Below are positions 33,412-42,948 of a DNA stretch of 64,000 nt, piece after piece (position 1 is the first letter of the stretch; each line of letters begins with the position of its first letter). The translations under genes were made by a program, and so were the position numbers. The notes under the pieces were generated by a model that was given only the letters and a program-made list of their open reading frames with translations, did no database searches and was not told where the DNA came from. Location of the stretch: assembly GCF_900100605.1 (NCBI RefSeq), contig NZ_FNCN01000003.1:62001-126000 (forward strand). Reading direction: 5' to 3'. The stretch comes from Sinosporangium album (GTDB lineage Bacteria; Actinomycetota; Actinomycetes; Streptosporangiales; Streptosporangiaceae).

Positions 33412-34932
33412 ATGGGCAACCCCAGGGGTGCATTGCTGGTGGCGGGCACGACCTCCGACGCGGGCAAAAGCATCGTCACCGCCGGGATCTGCCGGTGGCT
33501 CGCACGTCAAGGAGTGCGCGTCGCGCCGTACAAGGCGCAGAACATGTCGCTCAACTCCTTCGTGACCAGCGACGGCGCCGAGATCGGCCGCGCCCAGGCC
33601 ATGCAGGCCCGCGCCGCCGGCATCGAACCCACCGCCGACATGAACCCCATCCTCCTCAAACCCGGTAGCGACCGGCGCAGCCAGGTCGTCGTCCTGGGAA
33701 GGCCGCTCGCCGACGTCGACGCCATGGAGTACTACGAGGTCAAAGACCGGTTGCGGGAGATCGCGCTGGCCTCGCTCGCCCGCCTGCGCGACGACTACGA
33801 CATCGTCGTCTGCGAGGGCGCCGGCAGCCCCACCGAGATCAACCTCCGCCGCGGCGACATCGCCAACATGGGCCTGGCCCGCGACGCCGGGCTCCCCGTG
33901 ATCGTCGTCGGCGACATCGACCGGGGCGGAGTGTTCGCCGCCCTGCACGGCACCGTGGCCCTGCTCGACGCGGCCGACCAGGCGCTGATCAGCGGGTTCG
34001 TCATCAACAAGTTCCGGGGCGCGCCCGAGCTCCTCGCCCCCGGGCTCGACATGATCCGCGCCGCCACCGGCCGCGCGGTCTACGGCGTCCTGCCCTGGCT
34101 CGACGGACTCTGGCTGGACGTGGAGGACTCCCTCGCGCTGGAGAGCCGCCCGGCCTCGGCCGGGCTCGCGCCGTACGGCAGGCAGACCTTGCGCGTCGCG
34201 GTCGTACGGCTTCCGCGCATCTCCAACTTCACCGACCTCGACGCCCTGGCCGGCGAGCCGGGGGTGCTCGTCAGGTTCGTCACCTCGCCCGCCGAGCTCG
34301 ACGACGCCGACCTCGTCGTCCTTCCCGGTTCCAAGGCCACTCTCGCCGACCTCGCCTGGCTGCGGCGCACCGGCCTCGCCGGCGCCGTCGCCGACCGGGC
34401 CGCGCGCGGGCGGCCGGTGCTCGGCGTCTGCGGCGGATACCAGATGCTCACGCGCAGCATTCACGACACCGTCGAATCCCCCGACAGTCCCGACCCCGTC
34501 GACGGTCTCGGGCTGCTGCCCGCCACCGTGGTGTTCAAGCCGGACAAGACTCTCGGGAGACCCGTCGGTGAGGCGTACGGCCGGCGGGTGGCGGCCTACG
34601 AGATCAGGCATGGCGTCGTCACCCTCGACGACGGCGCGGAGCCGTTCCTCGACGGGTGCCGCGCCGGGGCCGTCTGGGGCACCACCTGGCACGGAGCGCT
34701 GGAGAACGATGACTTCCGCCGCGCCTTCCTGAGCGACGTCGCCGCGGTCGCCGGCCGCGACTTCACCCCGGCCCCCGGCACCGACTTCGCCGCCGAGCGC
34801 GAACGCCGCCTCGACGCCCTCGGCGACCTGGTCGAACACCACCTCGACACCGAGGCCCTGCTGCGCCTCATCACCGAGGGCACGCCGCAGGGCCTCCCGG
34901 TCCTGCCGCCGGCGGGCATGCTCATCCATTAA
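33412..34932 (+). CDS. cobQ: Cobyric acid synthase (CobQ)
   Basis: 506 residues, normal length. ATP- and glutamine-dependent amidation of adenosylcobyrinic acid a,c-diamide at four carboxyls. N-terminal P-loop-like [22 protein letters not shown] and [12 protein letters not shown]; the middle [23 protein letters not shown] is diagnostic; C-terminal glutamine amidotransferase domain with the Cys nucleophile in [10 protein letters not shown] and His in [11 protein letters not shown] with AAGGTAGG about 7 nt upstream. Works after CbiB substrate steps in the same pathway. No cobalamin riboswitch was seen upstream. Confidence 0.97.
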   Translation: MGNPRGALLVAGTTSDAGKSIVTAGICRWLARQGVRVAPYKAQNMSLNSFVTSDGAEIGRAQAMQARAAGIEPTADMNPILLKPGSDRRSQVVVLGRPLADVDAMEYYEVKDRLREIALASLARLRDDYDIVVCEGAGSPTEINLRRGDIANMGLARDAGLPVIVVGDIDRGGVFAALHGTVALLDAADQALISGFVINKFRGAPELLAPGLDMIRAATGRAVYGVLPWLDGLWLDVEDSLALESRPASAGLAPYGRQTLRVAVVRLPRISNFTDLDALAGEPGVLVRFVTSPAELDDADLVVLPGSKATLADLAWLRRTGLAGAVADRAARGRPVLGVCGGYQMLTRSIHDTVESPDSPDPVDGLGLLPATVVFKPDKTLGRPVGEAYGRRVAAYEIRHGVVTLDDGAEPFLDGCRAGAVWGTTWHGALENDDFRRAFLSDVAAVAGRDFTPAPGTDFAAERERRLDALGDLVEHHLDTEALLRLITEGTPQGLPVLPPAGMLIH

Positions 34933-35063
34933 ATACGGAAATATCCCCGAAACCCCAATCAAGGGGATGGGTTCGTGTTCACGAATTCCGCGCTGATATC
35001 GCCCTGGTCCGGTGGCTGTGACGGCAAAAGGCGAGTATTAGTAGGGCCGGGGGCAGGACGTGA

Positions 35064-35624
35064 TTATGGCGAGTTGGGCGGCGGGTTGAAGGGAGCAGCC
35101 GCCTCGCTCCCCGGATGTCCCTGATCGGCGAGGGCGGCATTGAGGGCAGGGCCGGCCACATCGGTGGCCGCGGCGGCGAAGGCCAGCACGGGGAACACCA
35201 TTTTCCCCGGCACCTGGTAAACACCGCGCTCCGGCTGGTGGATCAGGCCCACCCCCGACAGCGTCTTCAGATGGTGGTAGAGCTGCCCCGGAGACGACAG
35301 GCCGAGCTCGCTCTGCAGTTCGGCGATGGGGCGCGGGCCCCGGATCAGGATCCGCAGGATCTCGAACCGCGCCGGATGGCCGGCGGCCGCGAGGACGGCC
35401 GCGAGCGGCGCGGCGGGCAGGCTGAGCAGCACCGACGGGCTGCGCGCCATCTGCCAGCTCCACTCATAGCCCGAGATCTTGACTTCGCCGCCATAGGCCA
35501 CGAGCCCGGAGTCGTCGGGGGCCTGTGGCATGCCCGCCTGCATGCCCGCCTGCTTGACCGCCGCGGCCTCAAGTGCCGCGACCCGGGCTTCCAGGGCCTT
35601 CAGCTGCTCTTCCGTGGTGGGCAG
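35064..35624 (-). CDS. ArsR-like winged-helix regulator with coiled-coil N-terminus
   Basis: 187 codons if translation starts at CTG 35624. That frame encodes PTTEEQLKALEARVAALEA, a short coiled coil in good codon usage, and has GTGAGG 7 nt upstream of the CTG; a stop codon lies just before it. The first canonical start is ATG 35543, inside this helix. The winged helix is at residues 80-150 (GHPARFEILRILIRGPRPIAELQSELGLSSPGQLYHHLKTLSGVGL). Residues 110-130 on match PadR/ArsR-like regulators with a YHH motif. Ligand unknown. The C-terminus is Ala/Pro-rich. Confidence 0.8.
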   Translation of the reverse strand: MPTTEEQLKALEARVAALEAAAVKQAGMQAGMPQAPDDSGLVAYGGEVKISGYEWSWQMARSPSVLLSLPAAPLAAVLAAAGHPARFEILRILIRGPRPIAELQSELGLSSPGQLYHHLKTLSGVGLIHQPERGVYQVPGKMVFPVLAFAAAATDVAGPALNAALADQGHPGSEAAAPFNPPPNSP

Positions 35625-35914
35625 GGCGCAACCTCACTTCGAAACCGCGCGTCCTCGCCGATCTAGGCGGAGACAGGCGCTAAACGGATCAACCACTGCT
35701 GGTGAGCATAGCTCTACCCGAACTGCTCCGGGTCATCGTTCTCCCGCAACCCGTCATATCGGCTTGGGATGAATCTGCCCGATGAGACCGGGAAGACGCG
35801 TGCGGCATAGCAGGATGAGAATCGATTCTCGGCGCGTTTGAAAAGCGCTATAAGAAGCGTATGGAAACAGTGCCACACCGGCTTGATGCCAGAAACGGCA
35901 GAAGGGGGTTTTGT
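35625..35914. other. Intergenic region
   Basis: About 290 bp between divergent genes, AT-richer than the surroundings near 35800-35860. Presumably holds both promoters. Nothing else could be supported. Confidence 0.4.
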
Positions 35915-36349
35915 GTGAGTACCCGTGTTCCGCTAAGGATTTTCGGATTTGTGCTATTTGCGGCTTCCGTGATCCTGTCGGGCTGCGGTGAGACGGAGCT
36001 GAGACGGTGGGACTGCGAGGCGGTGGCCCACGATGTCGCCGAGCTCCGCAAGGCGGTGGCTCCGATATTGGAAGACAGAGCACCCTCGATCTCGTCGATG
36101 AACGACTGCTATTCAGGCGGCGGAGGATGGCTTCACATCGAACTCCCGCCCGAGACGTCGGTCGCCTCCGTGCTGGCGGACTTTAAGAAGAACGCATGGG
36201 TCGACGCCCGCACCTCGGACGTGCGGGGCTATCTCCCTGATGGCGGAAGGGGAGCCAAGAAGCGGTTTGGAGAACTCTCCATCGTCGTCGCGCTCGAAAA
36301 GGAATCCCCGGGGCAGAAGCTCCTGGGGAAGGCGTTCTACATCGACTAG
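35915..36349 (+). CDS. Putative lipoprotein of unknown function
   Basis: 144 residues from GTG 35915 (AAGGGGG about 8 nt upstream). Signal and lipobox: RVPLRIFGFVLFAASVILSGC, with lipidation at the Cys of LSGC. The mature part is soluble with two Cys (WDCEAVAHDV and MNDCYSGGGGWLHIELP) and a SVASVLADFKKN segment. No family recognised. Followed by a very strong terminator. Not obviously linked to the neighbouring operon, which is convergent. Confidence 0.7.
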   Translation: MSTRVPLRIFGFVLFAASVILSGCGETELRRWDCEAVAHDVAELRKAVAPILEDRAPSISSMNDCYSGGGGWLHIELPPETSVASVLADFKKNAWVDARTSDVRGYLPDGGRGAKKRFGELSIVVALEKESPGQKLLGKAFYID

Positions 36350-36375
36350 AGCGGACCCGCTGCCAGTCCGTGCGA

Positions 36376-36421
36376 GAGCGCCCCCGCCCTTCTCACTCGG
36401 GTGAGAAGGGCGGGGGCGCTC
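36376..36421. terminator. Bidirectional terminator with 21-bp perfect stem
   Basis: Arms 36376-36396 and 36401-36421 are fully complementary (GCGCCCCCGCCCTTCTCAC core) with a TCGG loop. It separates the lipoprotein gene from the convergent AAA/HerA operon and can serve both strands. Confidence 0.93.
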
Positions 36422-36440
36422 GCCGCTACAGGGGTCGTCG

Positions 36441-39400
36441 TCACAGAGTCCGTCGTGCTCTGTCGATCACCTCTTCGGCGGTGAGAGGGCTTTGAGGGTG
36501 GTGGGTGAGACACATCGGCGTCTGCACCTGGAGGAAGGGGTTGCCTTCGAGCGCGGAATAGAACCGGCCGGGGGCGAGACGCGAGATGTGCGGTACGGCA
36601 CCGCCCTTCGCACGGGCCATCTCCTTGGCGGCGTTGATCTGAATGGGACTGTTCAACAGGCCGAAGAACTGCGTGGCGGCGTTCCCGGGAATACGGTTGT
36701 GCAGCCCCTTGGGGGCCTGGGTGGCGAAGACGAGCCCGAGGCCGTATTTCCTGGCCTGCGAGGCGAGGGCCAGCGTGCTGTGGGTGCAGGCCGTCATGGC
36801 GCCCGACGGGGCGAAGGTCTGCGCCTCGTCCATGACGAACAGGCCGCCGAGCGGACGGTGGCCCGCCGGGTGGCGTTTGATCCAGGCGAACAACGCCATC
36901 TGGAGTTGGTTGACGAAACTCTGCCGCTGCTCGTCGGTGGGGAGCCCGGCGAGGTTGATCACCGACACGCGAGCCTTTTTGCCCGGGGGAGGGGTGAGCA
37001 GGTGGGCGGGGTCCACCGGGGTGCCCTCCCCGCCGAACAGCGGGTCGTTCACCATGGCGGCGGTGAGGGTCTGGGCGAGGTCGGCCCCGATTTTCTCGGC
37101 GTTGCCGAGTTCGCTCACGCCGTACGGCAGGGCGGCGAGCACCTGGACGAGACCCTTGAGCGTGGTGCCGCCGCGCAGGCCGCAATAGCGGAGCGCCTCA
37201 CGGAGCACGGCCTGGCCCCACTGGGCTTTGGCCGTACGCCCGTCGAGTTTGATCCGCGGCACTATGGAGGCGACGGCCACCTCCACCGCCTCGTTGAATT
37301 CATCGGCGTCGTCCACGACACCGGAGAAATCGGGGAGGGGCTGGAAACTGAGGGGGCGTCCGGCGCTTCGGCGGGGAGTCCAGATGACGACGTCGGTCTC
37401 GGCGACATAGCGTTCCGCCTTGGCCTGGTCCTGCGCGTTCCAGTACGGCGGAGCCGACGGCCACGGGTCCCCGAGACGCGCGAGGTCGTTGTTGGGGTCG
37501 AGCACGATGGCCGAGACGCCGTGAAGTGCGCATTCCTCGATGAGGCGGCGGATCAGAACGGTCTTTCCCGAGCCCGACCCGGCGAAGATCGCGACGTGTT
37601 TTCTGAGAGCCTCCAGCTCGATGGTGACGGATGTGTCGCCGATGATGGTCTTGCCGATGGTGACCGACGGCGTGATGCCCGTGTCGGGCATCGTCGGCGG
37701 GAACGTGGCGTGGGCGGCGGGCCGCGACGGCACGAACGCCGGGGCGGTCGGCACATAGCTCGGCGCCGGCGTCCCCCCGCCGTCGGGGCTGTCCTGCTCC
37801 TCGACGGGCGCGTCCCGCGTTTCTCGCTCACGGTCGTCCGTGTCGGTGATATCCGGCGTGTCCTCGTAGACCTCGCCGGGCACGATCCGCGCCTCCCGCA
37901 GCGCCTCCCTGAGCAGCGTCACCTCGCGGGTGGGCCGCCGCTCCGCGAGCCACTCCGCCAGGCCCGGCGGGTTGTCCGCGAGTAGATCGCGCAGCGCGGC
38001 CAGCACCGCGAGGTCGGAGGGGGCGACAGGCAATACGGTGCCGCCCGAATGCTCGAACGCCGCGATCACCTCCTGCGTTCGCGGCCCGTGCGACCAGGCC
38101 GCATTGCGCAGGAGGAAGAGCCGCCGCTTGGACACCCCGGCGTTCAGACCCGCCGTGACGCAGGCGGCGCGGACGCGGTGTAGCGCGGCGTTCGCGTTGT
38201 CCGTGGAGATGGCGCGGAACGCCCAGTGCGCCTCATCTTCCGTGGCTTCGTCGAGGCTGCGGCGGAGCCTCGCGTGCAGGGCAGGCTTCGCGCTCGGGGC
38301 CGGGTCCTGGGTGAAGACCCGCCCGGCGTCGCCCTGCTCCATGATCCAGGCCGTGAGCCCGGCTGCCAGCAGCCCGGGCATCGTGGCGTCCTCCCCGGCG
38401 GGCGTGAGGGCGTCCAGGACATCCGCCGTCTCACGAAATTTCGTGAAACGCTCGTCGATGGCCGCCAAGTCAGCCGTGGGTACGGCTTGCGCCCCCGTCC
38501 CTGACGGCTCCCCGCCGTCCGACCCCTCGCCCTGATGCGCCGCCTCAACCCATTCCTGGCCGTTGCGTGAGCTTTCCGCCCATGAGCGGAAGGCCGCCAG
38601 ATTTCCGCCCGCGCCGGTGGCGGCGAAAGAGGCCGTCCCCGAGGGGGTGCCCGCGCCGGAGCCGGAACCCCCGCCCCCCTCCCCGGCGGGCAACCGGGCC
38701 GGGAACACGGGCGACGCGCCTCCTGCGGGCGTGGGGTCGCTCAGGCTCTCCAGTTCCCTGACCGTCCCCTCGGCCAGACACGCCTGGATATGAGCGTCGA
38801 TCTTGATGAGGAGCTGGCGGGGAGTGAACCCTGGAGCCCCCGCGAAGGCCGAGGGTTTCACCGGCCACGTCGGATACGGGGGAGTCACCCCGAGCTCCTG
38901 GAACCTCGCCGAGAACCTTCGCTCGATCAAGGAGATCGCGCTCTGGACATCGGGGATCGTCATCAGCTGGGCGGCCTGCCGGAACCGGTCCGGCACGCTG
39001 TCCGTCGCGGTCTTCTCGATCAACATCCAGGCGACCGGCAGGCAGGTGACGACGAGCAGCGTGCGCCGCGTGACCTCACGCAGGGTCATCAACCCTCCGG
39101 CGACCTGCTCCACCATGAGGCTCTCGGCCGGATCGGCGGGCTGGACGGCCTCAGTGAGGATCGTGGACTGCGCCAGCAGCGTGTCGATCTGGTCGACGGC
39201 GATAACCGAAGGTCCGGTCAGCGCAAGCAGGCGGGACAGGTCCTTCACGATCTCCTGCGGGGACTTGGGCGCCTGCCGTATGCCCCACGCGGCCCGCTCG
39301 CCCGGATCCTCGTCGGCGAGGGAGGACAAATAAGTGGAACCGATATCCTGCAACCCGAGGTCGGACGAGGCGAGCAGCACCAGGGCACGCGCGGTGTGCT

Positions 39401-39917
39401 GCACCTCATGGCCGATGTGCCGGTCGTGGTGGCGCAGAGCCTTGATGAAGTTGTCGAGAGCCTCGCGCGTCAGAGGTGAACTACCGAGGATGGAACGGCG
39501 CACCATGCGGGATACGGCGATCAGCGACGACAGCCGATCCAGGAAAACGGTGAGCTGGGTTCTCCCGTCGTCCTGTTCACGTGCCAGCCCGTCGAGCATG
39601 GACACGACGATGCTCTCCCAGAAGTTCCTGGCATCGAGGAGACCGACGAGGAAGAAGTAGCCTTCCTCACGCTGGACCTCTTGACGCGCCCATCCGAGGA
39701 AATGAGTCTTCCCGGTGCCGCGCTGCCCCTGGATCACCATGCCGATGGGGCTCGCATCGCGGCTTTCCCGCGCCTCGGCAAGGCCGCCGCGCAACAGCCT
39801 GCCGGTCTCCCGGTGCAGTTCCTCCACATAGTAAGAAGAGGGACGCCACACGTCGTCGGGGACAACGGCCCAGTTGAACTTGAGCGCGGATAGGGCGTTC
39901 ACATCCGGCGTCGTCAC
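36441..39917 (-). CDS. Two-module ATPase: N-terminal ORC/BrxC-like AAA plus C-terminal HerA/DUF87 translocase
   Basis: 1158 residues from GTG 39917, which gives a 4-nt GTGA overlap with the preceding gene; ATG 39932 is also possible. Module 1: Walker A GQRGTGKT at 64-71, Walker B-like VIAVDQIDTLL near 245, sensor-like TLLVVTCLP; resembles ORC/Cdc6 or BrxC-type ATPases. A Gly/Ser/Pro-rich linker lies near 430-480. Module 2 (from about 770): HerA-type GSGSGKTVLIRRL, VLDPNNDLARLGDPWP, Walker B GGLFVMDEAQTFAP, and the ATQAPKGLHNRIPGNAATQFFG motif of HerA/FtsK translocases. Last gene of a three-gene operon with a DUF559 nuclease; role likely DNA translocation or defence. Confidence 0.88.
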   Translation of the reverse strand: MTTPDVNALSALKFNWAVVPDDVWRPSSYYVEELHRETGRLLRGGLAEARESRDASPIGMVIQGQRGTGKTHFLGWARQEVQREEGYFFLVGLLDARNFWESIVVSMLDGLAREQDDGRTQLTVFLDRLSSLIAVSRMVRRSILGSSPLTREALDNFIKALRHHDRHIGHEVQHTARALVLLASSDLGLQDIGSTYLSSLADEDPGERAAWGIRQAPKSPQEIVKDLSRLLALTGPSVIAVDQIDTLLAQSTILTEAVQPADPAESLMVEQVAGGLMTLREVTRRTLLVVTCLPVAWMLIEKTATDSVPDRFRQAAQLMTIPDVQSAISLIERRFSARFQELGVTPPYPTWPVKPSAFAGAPGFTPRQLLIKIDAHIQACLAEGTVRELESLSDPTPAGGASPVFPARLPAGEGGGGSGSGAGTPSGTASFAATGAGGNLAAFRSWAESSRNGQEWVEAAHQGEGSDGGEPSGTGAQAVPTADLAAIDERFTKFRETADVLDALTPAGEDATMPGLLAAGLTAWIMEQGDAGRVFTQDPAPSAKPALHARLRRSLDEATEDEAHWAFRAISTDNANAALHRVRAACVTAGLNAGVSKRRLFLLRNAAWSHGPRTQEVIAAFEHSGGTVLPVAPSDLAVLAALRDLLADNPPGLAEWLAERRPTREVTLLREALREARIVPGEVYEDTPDITDTDDRERETRDAPVEEQDSPDGGGTPAPSYVPTAPAFVPSRPAAHATFPPTMPDTGITPSVTIGKTIIGDTSVTIELEALRKHVAIFAGSGSGKTVLIRRLIEECALHGVSAIVLDPNNDLARLGDPWPSAPPYWNAQDQAKAERYVAETDVVIWTPRRSAGRPLSFQPLPDFSGVVDDADEFNEAVEVAVASIVPRIKLDGRTAKAQWGQAVLREALRYCGLRGGTTLKGLVQVLAALPYGVSELGNAEKIGADLAQTLTAAMVNDPLFGGEGTPVDPAHLLTPPPGKKARVSVINLAGLPTDEQRQSFVNQLQMALFAWIKRHPAGHRPLGGLFVMDEAQTFAPSGAMTACTHSTLALASQARKYGLGLVFATQAPKGLHNRIPGNAATQFFGLLNSPIQINAAKEMARAKGGAVPHISRLAPGRFYSALEGNPFLQVQTPMCLTHHPQSPLTAEEVIDRARRTL

Positions 39918-40606
39918 AGCGCACCGATCCACAGCAGATGCTTGTCCTGGTCGCCGATGTTCACCGCGGCCTCCCGCTGAACCGCGGTGAGGATCTTCTG
40001 ATTGGACTGCGGAACGAGATTCACGTCGGGGGCGCGTTCCAACTGCACTAGCGCCCGATCCACCTCGGCTTTCGTCGCGTCCCCGAGAAGGGGCCTCAGA
40101 GAGCCGAGATCAACCCACTGCCCGTATTCTCCGGCGAGTTCGAGATAGGCCGCGCGGATCCGCGTTTCGAGCCCTTCCACCGGCGTGCCGACATGGACAT
40201 GGGCCGCCGCGTCGAGCTCCGCTTCCGGCGCGTCCACGTCGGTGTCGTCGCTATCGTTCGGTTGGAAAACGTCGGCGAGTCTGAAGTCGTCGCGTCTCAG
40301 AAAACCGCGCAGCCCGGTGACCAGCGCTCGGACCATCGCCCCCGACGACCCGGTGCCCACCGGCAGCGTGCCCTCGCGGATCTCCTCGCCCATGCGAGCC
40401 CATCCGGCGTCGGTCAGCACGTGGACGAACGCCCGCCGCTCCTTCCAACTGTCCACGAGCTTCATGTCGTTCATGCGCAGACGGCTCTTGCCGTCGAGCG
40501 TCACGCCGTACAGGGTTTTAAGCTCGGGATTGGATATCTCCCGGGCTTCCGCCATCAGAACCACAAGAACCGCAGCCTCAGGCAGCCGTAGGGCATTGTC
40601 AGACAT
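39914..40606 (-). CDS. Winged-helix protein of the HerA operon
   Basis: 230 residues. The first 85 residues read as a winged helix (EAAVLVVLMAEAREISNPELKTLYGVTL, DSWKERRAFVHVLTDAGWARM). A second helix-rich domain at 150-215 (GLETRIRAAYLELAGEYGQWVDLGSLRPLLGDATKAEVDRALVQL) may be another winged helix. An acidic linker (DSDDTDVDAPEAELD) joins them. It has no enzymatic motif and is probably a DNA-binding adaptor. Located 3 nt after the nuclease gene and overlapping the ATPase gene by 4 nt, so the three are made together. Confidence 0.75.
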   Translation of the reverse strand: MSDNALRLPEAAVLVVLMAEAREISNPELKTLYGVTLDGKSRLRMNDMKLVDSWKERRAFVHVLTDAGWARMGEEIREGTLPVGTGSSGAMVRALVTGLRGFLRRDDFRLADVFQPNDSDDTDVDAPEAELDAAAHVHVGTPVEGLETRIRAAYLELAGEYGQWVDLGSLRPLLGDATKAEVDRALVQLERAPDVNLVPQSNQKILTAVQREAAVNIGDQDKHLLWIGAL

Positions 40607-40609
40607 CGC

Positions 40610-41632
40610 CTATCCTTCCGGTTTTCCAAGACGGCGGAGCCGCAACAACCGTTCGATCTGGTGCACCACGATTTCGATATCGGTGAGCACCTGCTCATTG
40701 GTGAAGCGCAGGACGACGTGGTCGTCCAGGTGAAGCCGTACATCCCGTCGCCGATCCGCCGCGTATTTCGGCGGCGCGCAGTGGTCGGGCCCGTCGACTT
40801 CGACGACGCAGCGTTCCGCCGCCCACATGAGGTCGACGCGGATGGGCTCGGCGAGCGGGTGCGGCAGATAGGTCTGGTTCCACGCCCGCCCCGCCGCCCA
40901 GCGGCGGGGCAGCAGGGCCGCCTCCAACGCCTGCTCGGCGGCGCTCGCGGGATGCGGCGCTCCCGCGACGGGTGGAAAGAGGGGCGGATGGAGGGGCGGC
41001 ATCAAGTCCGCGGAGGGCTTCTCCTCAACCGCGGTGTTCCCCGAGCCCGAAGTGAGCGTGGCGAGGGTGACCGTCAGGACGCGGTCCACGGTGGTAAGCG
41101 GCGCCCCCGTGAGCCACACGCCGAGCCCTCCATGGCGGGCCAACCATTCACACCCCGCGACGAGGTGTTCTTCCGAGCTGGGCGACAGCCCTCCCGGCAC
41201 ATGGACAAGGGCCGACGCGTGTGAACGCCCGAAGCCGGCGGCGAGCACGCGGGCGAGGCCGACGGCCCGCACTTCGAGGGGAAAACGTGGTGTGCGCCAT
41301 GCCGTACGGCGCAACGCCCGTTCGGCGAGGTCCGCCAGGAAGGGGCTGAAGTGGCCGTTCCGGCGGGCCGTACGGGTCGCGGCGGCGCGCACCGCCGCGA
41401 CCCCGGCCCCGCCGGGGCCGGAAATGCCCCGCGCATCGGGCAGCCAGGCTGGGAACAGGTCGAACGCCGCCTCCTCCAACCCGTGGAGCAGCGCCGTGAC
41501 CGTGTCCAGGGGGGAGCGGGGCGCGCCGACGGCGCACGTGACGACGGCCGGGAGCCCGTCCGGCGGTACGGCGGGAACGCCGTGAAGGCACACGACACGG
41601 CCCATTGGCAGTTCCGCCCACGACCGCGCCAC
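40610..41632 (-). CDS. DUF559/Vsr-like endonuclease-domain protein
   Basis: 340 residues from GTG 41632 (GGGG about 9 nt upstream). The C-terminal 80 residues match DUF559: IRVDLMWAAERCVVEVDGPDH, then DRRRDVRLHLDDHVVLRFTNEQVL and HQIERLLRLRR, i.e. the D ... ExD ... H arrangement of very-short-patch-repair-type PD-(D/E)xK nucleases. The N-terminal 250 residues are not recognised (VVCLHGVPAVPPDGLPAVV; FLADLAERALRRTAW). First gene of the operon with the winged-helix and AAA/HerA proteins. Nuclease activity is inferred. Confidence 0.8.
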   Translation of the reverse strand: MARSWAELPMGRVVCLHGVPAVPPDGLPAVVTCAVGAPRSPLDTVTALLHGLEEAAFDLFPAWLPDARGISGPGGAGVAAVRAAATRTARRNGHFSPFLADLAERALRRTAWRTPRFPLEVRAVGLARVLAAGFGRSHASALVHVPGGLSPSSEEHLVAGCEWLARHGGLGVWLTGAPLTTVDRVLTVTLATLTSGSGNTAVEEKPSADLMPPLHPPLFPPVAGAPHPASAAEQALEAALLPRRWAAGRAWNQTYLPHPLAEPIRVDLMWAAERCVVEVDGPDHCAPPKYAADRRRDVRLHLDDHVVLRFTNEQVLTDIEIVVHQIERLLRLRRLGKPEG

Positions 41633-41771
41633 GCCGTACCCCAGTTTTCGAATCCTTGACCATTGCCGAGGCTATACGCGGGCGCGGGAACAACGCAGGT
41701 GTTTTGGAGGAAGCCGCGAAGATTGTCCAATCACGAGCATTCCTCCCGTTCAGACCGGCCGGCAGGTGATT

Positions 41772-41800
41772 ATGAGCTCCACGCGCAATGTGGAGCTCAT
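41772..41800. terminator. Terminator of the serine hydrolase gene
   Basis: Perfect 11-bp arms ATGAGCTCCAC and GTGGAGCTCAT around a 7-nt loop, 26 bp past the stop codon of the minus-strand gene; it also faces the nuclease operon's upstream region. Confidence 0.82.
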
Positions 41801-41826
41801 CCGCCGTGAAATCCGCGGGTGCCTGT

Positions 41827-42933
41827 TCAGCGAGGCGCGGTGAGCGCCGCTTTGACCTTGGCGAAGTAGGTGGGGTCGGTGGCGAGGCGGAGCAGGAACA
41901 GTTGGTGGGCGTAGCTTGTCACGGCCGATGCCCACGTGGAGGCCGACATGTCGCGCATGGCCAGCACGATGGTGCGGGCCCGGCCCTTGCCCTTCGGGAT
42001 GTAGTAAGCCGCCTCGGACAGCACTCCGGGGAACATGCCACCCTTAGTGCCCAGGGCCGCGATTTTCGGGTGCTGGAATCCATTGCGCATCGGCCACTCG
42101 AGGTGCTTTCGGGCCAGCGCGGACGCCTCCGCCGAGACATATTTGTTTCGGGCGATGGCATTGATCAACTTTGCCACCGTCCTGGGCTGGGCCAGGGTCA
42201 CCGTATTGGCCCAGGCCGCCTGGGTGGCGAAGTCGGGAAGCGTGGGTGGCGTGGTGTTGCCTCCTTTGGCCACGTGGTCGGCGAGGCACTGGTCCGCGGT
42301 CTTCTGGCAGCCCGCCATACGCAGTGATTCGCCGTTGATGGTGTTGACCTGTCGCGGCGCGGGGCCGCCTCCGGTCTTGGCCGCGGCGATCAGGGCGCGT
42401 TCCCCGAGGCGGTGCCGGAGGTAGTCGGTTGAGGCGTTGTCGCTTTCGATGATCATTGCGGAGACGAGTTGATCGATCGTGACCGTCGTGCCGGGCTTGA
42501 GGCGTTTGACGGCGTTGTCGTAGGCGCCCCCGTCAGTGCCGGGCAGGTGGTAGGCCTTCCACGTGGCCATGGGCACCTTCTCCTCCGGATCGATCGTGCC
42601 CTTGTGGACCGCCGTCACATAGGCGGCCAGGTGGAAGAGCTTGAAGGTGGAGGCGAACGGGAATTCCTTGGTGCTGTTGTGGTTCAGCCCGGGGCGAGCG
42701 ACGAGGGAAACCTTGTCCTTGTTCGCAGCGAGGTAGGCGAGCACGTCCTCGGGCGTCTTGATCTCCGGCTCGGAGGCCGTCGTGGAGGCCGGTCTGAAGG
42801 TCGACCCGGAGAGTGACGTGGAGATCGCCTCGGTGGCCGACCGGGAGGACGCGGAGGCCGGAAGGGCGGTGGATGCCGCGGCGACGCTCAGGATGGCGGA
42901 AAGCGAGAGGACTGCGATGCGTGACATGGCCAT
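41827..42933 (-). CDS. Class A beta-lactamase-like serine hydrolase
   Basis: 368 residues with a signal peptide (MSRIAVLSLSAILSVAAAS) and a Ser/Thr-rich linker to about residue 60. The active-site set is present: STFK (S95, K98), SDN in IIESDNASTDYL, and KGG in GTKGGMFPGV. The omega-loop glutamate motif (ExxLN) of true class A enzymes is not evident, so penicillin-binding or a different substrate is as likely as beta-lactam hydrolysis. Exported. A 12-bp palindrome sits just upstream. The convergent-side terminator follows. Confidence 0.85.
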   Translation of the reverse strand: MAMSRIAVLSLSAILSVAAASTALPASASSRSATEAISTSLSGSTFRPASTTASEPEIKTPEDVLAYLAANKDKVSLVARPGLNHNSTKEFPFASTFKLFHLAAYVTAVHKGTIDPEEKVPMATWKAYHLPGTDGGAYDNAVKRLKPGTTVTIDQLVSAMIIESDNASTDYLRHRLGERALIAAAKTGGGPAPRQVNTINGESLRMAGCQKTADQCLADHVAKGGNTTPPTLPDFATQAAWANTVTLAQPRTVAKLINAIARNKYVSAEASALARKHLEWPMRNGFQHPKIAALGTKGGMFPGVLSEAAYYIPKGKGRARTIVLAMRDMSASTWASAVTSYAHQLFLLRLATDPTYFAKVKAALTAPR

Positions 42934-42948
42934 ACACTACTCGAAAAT

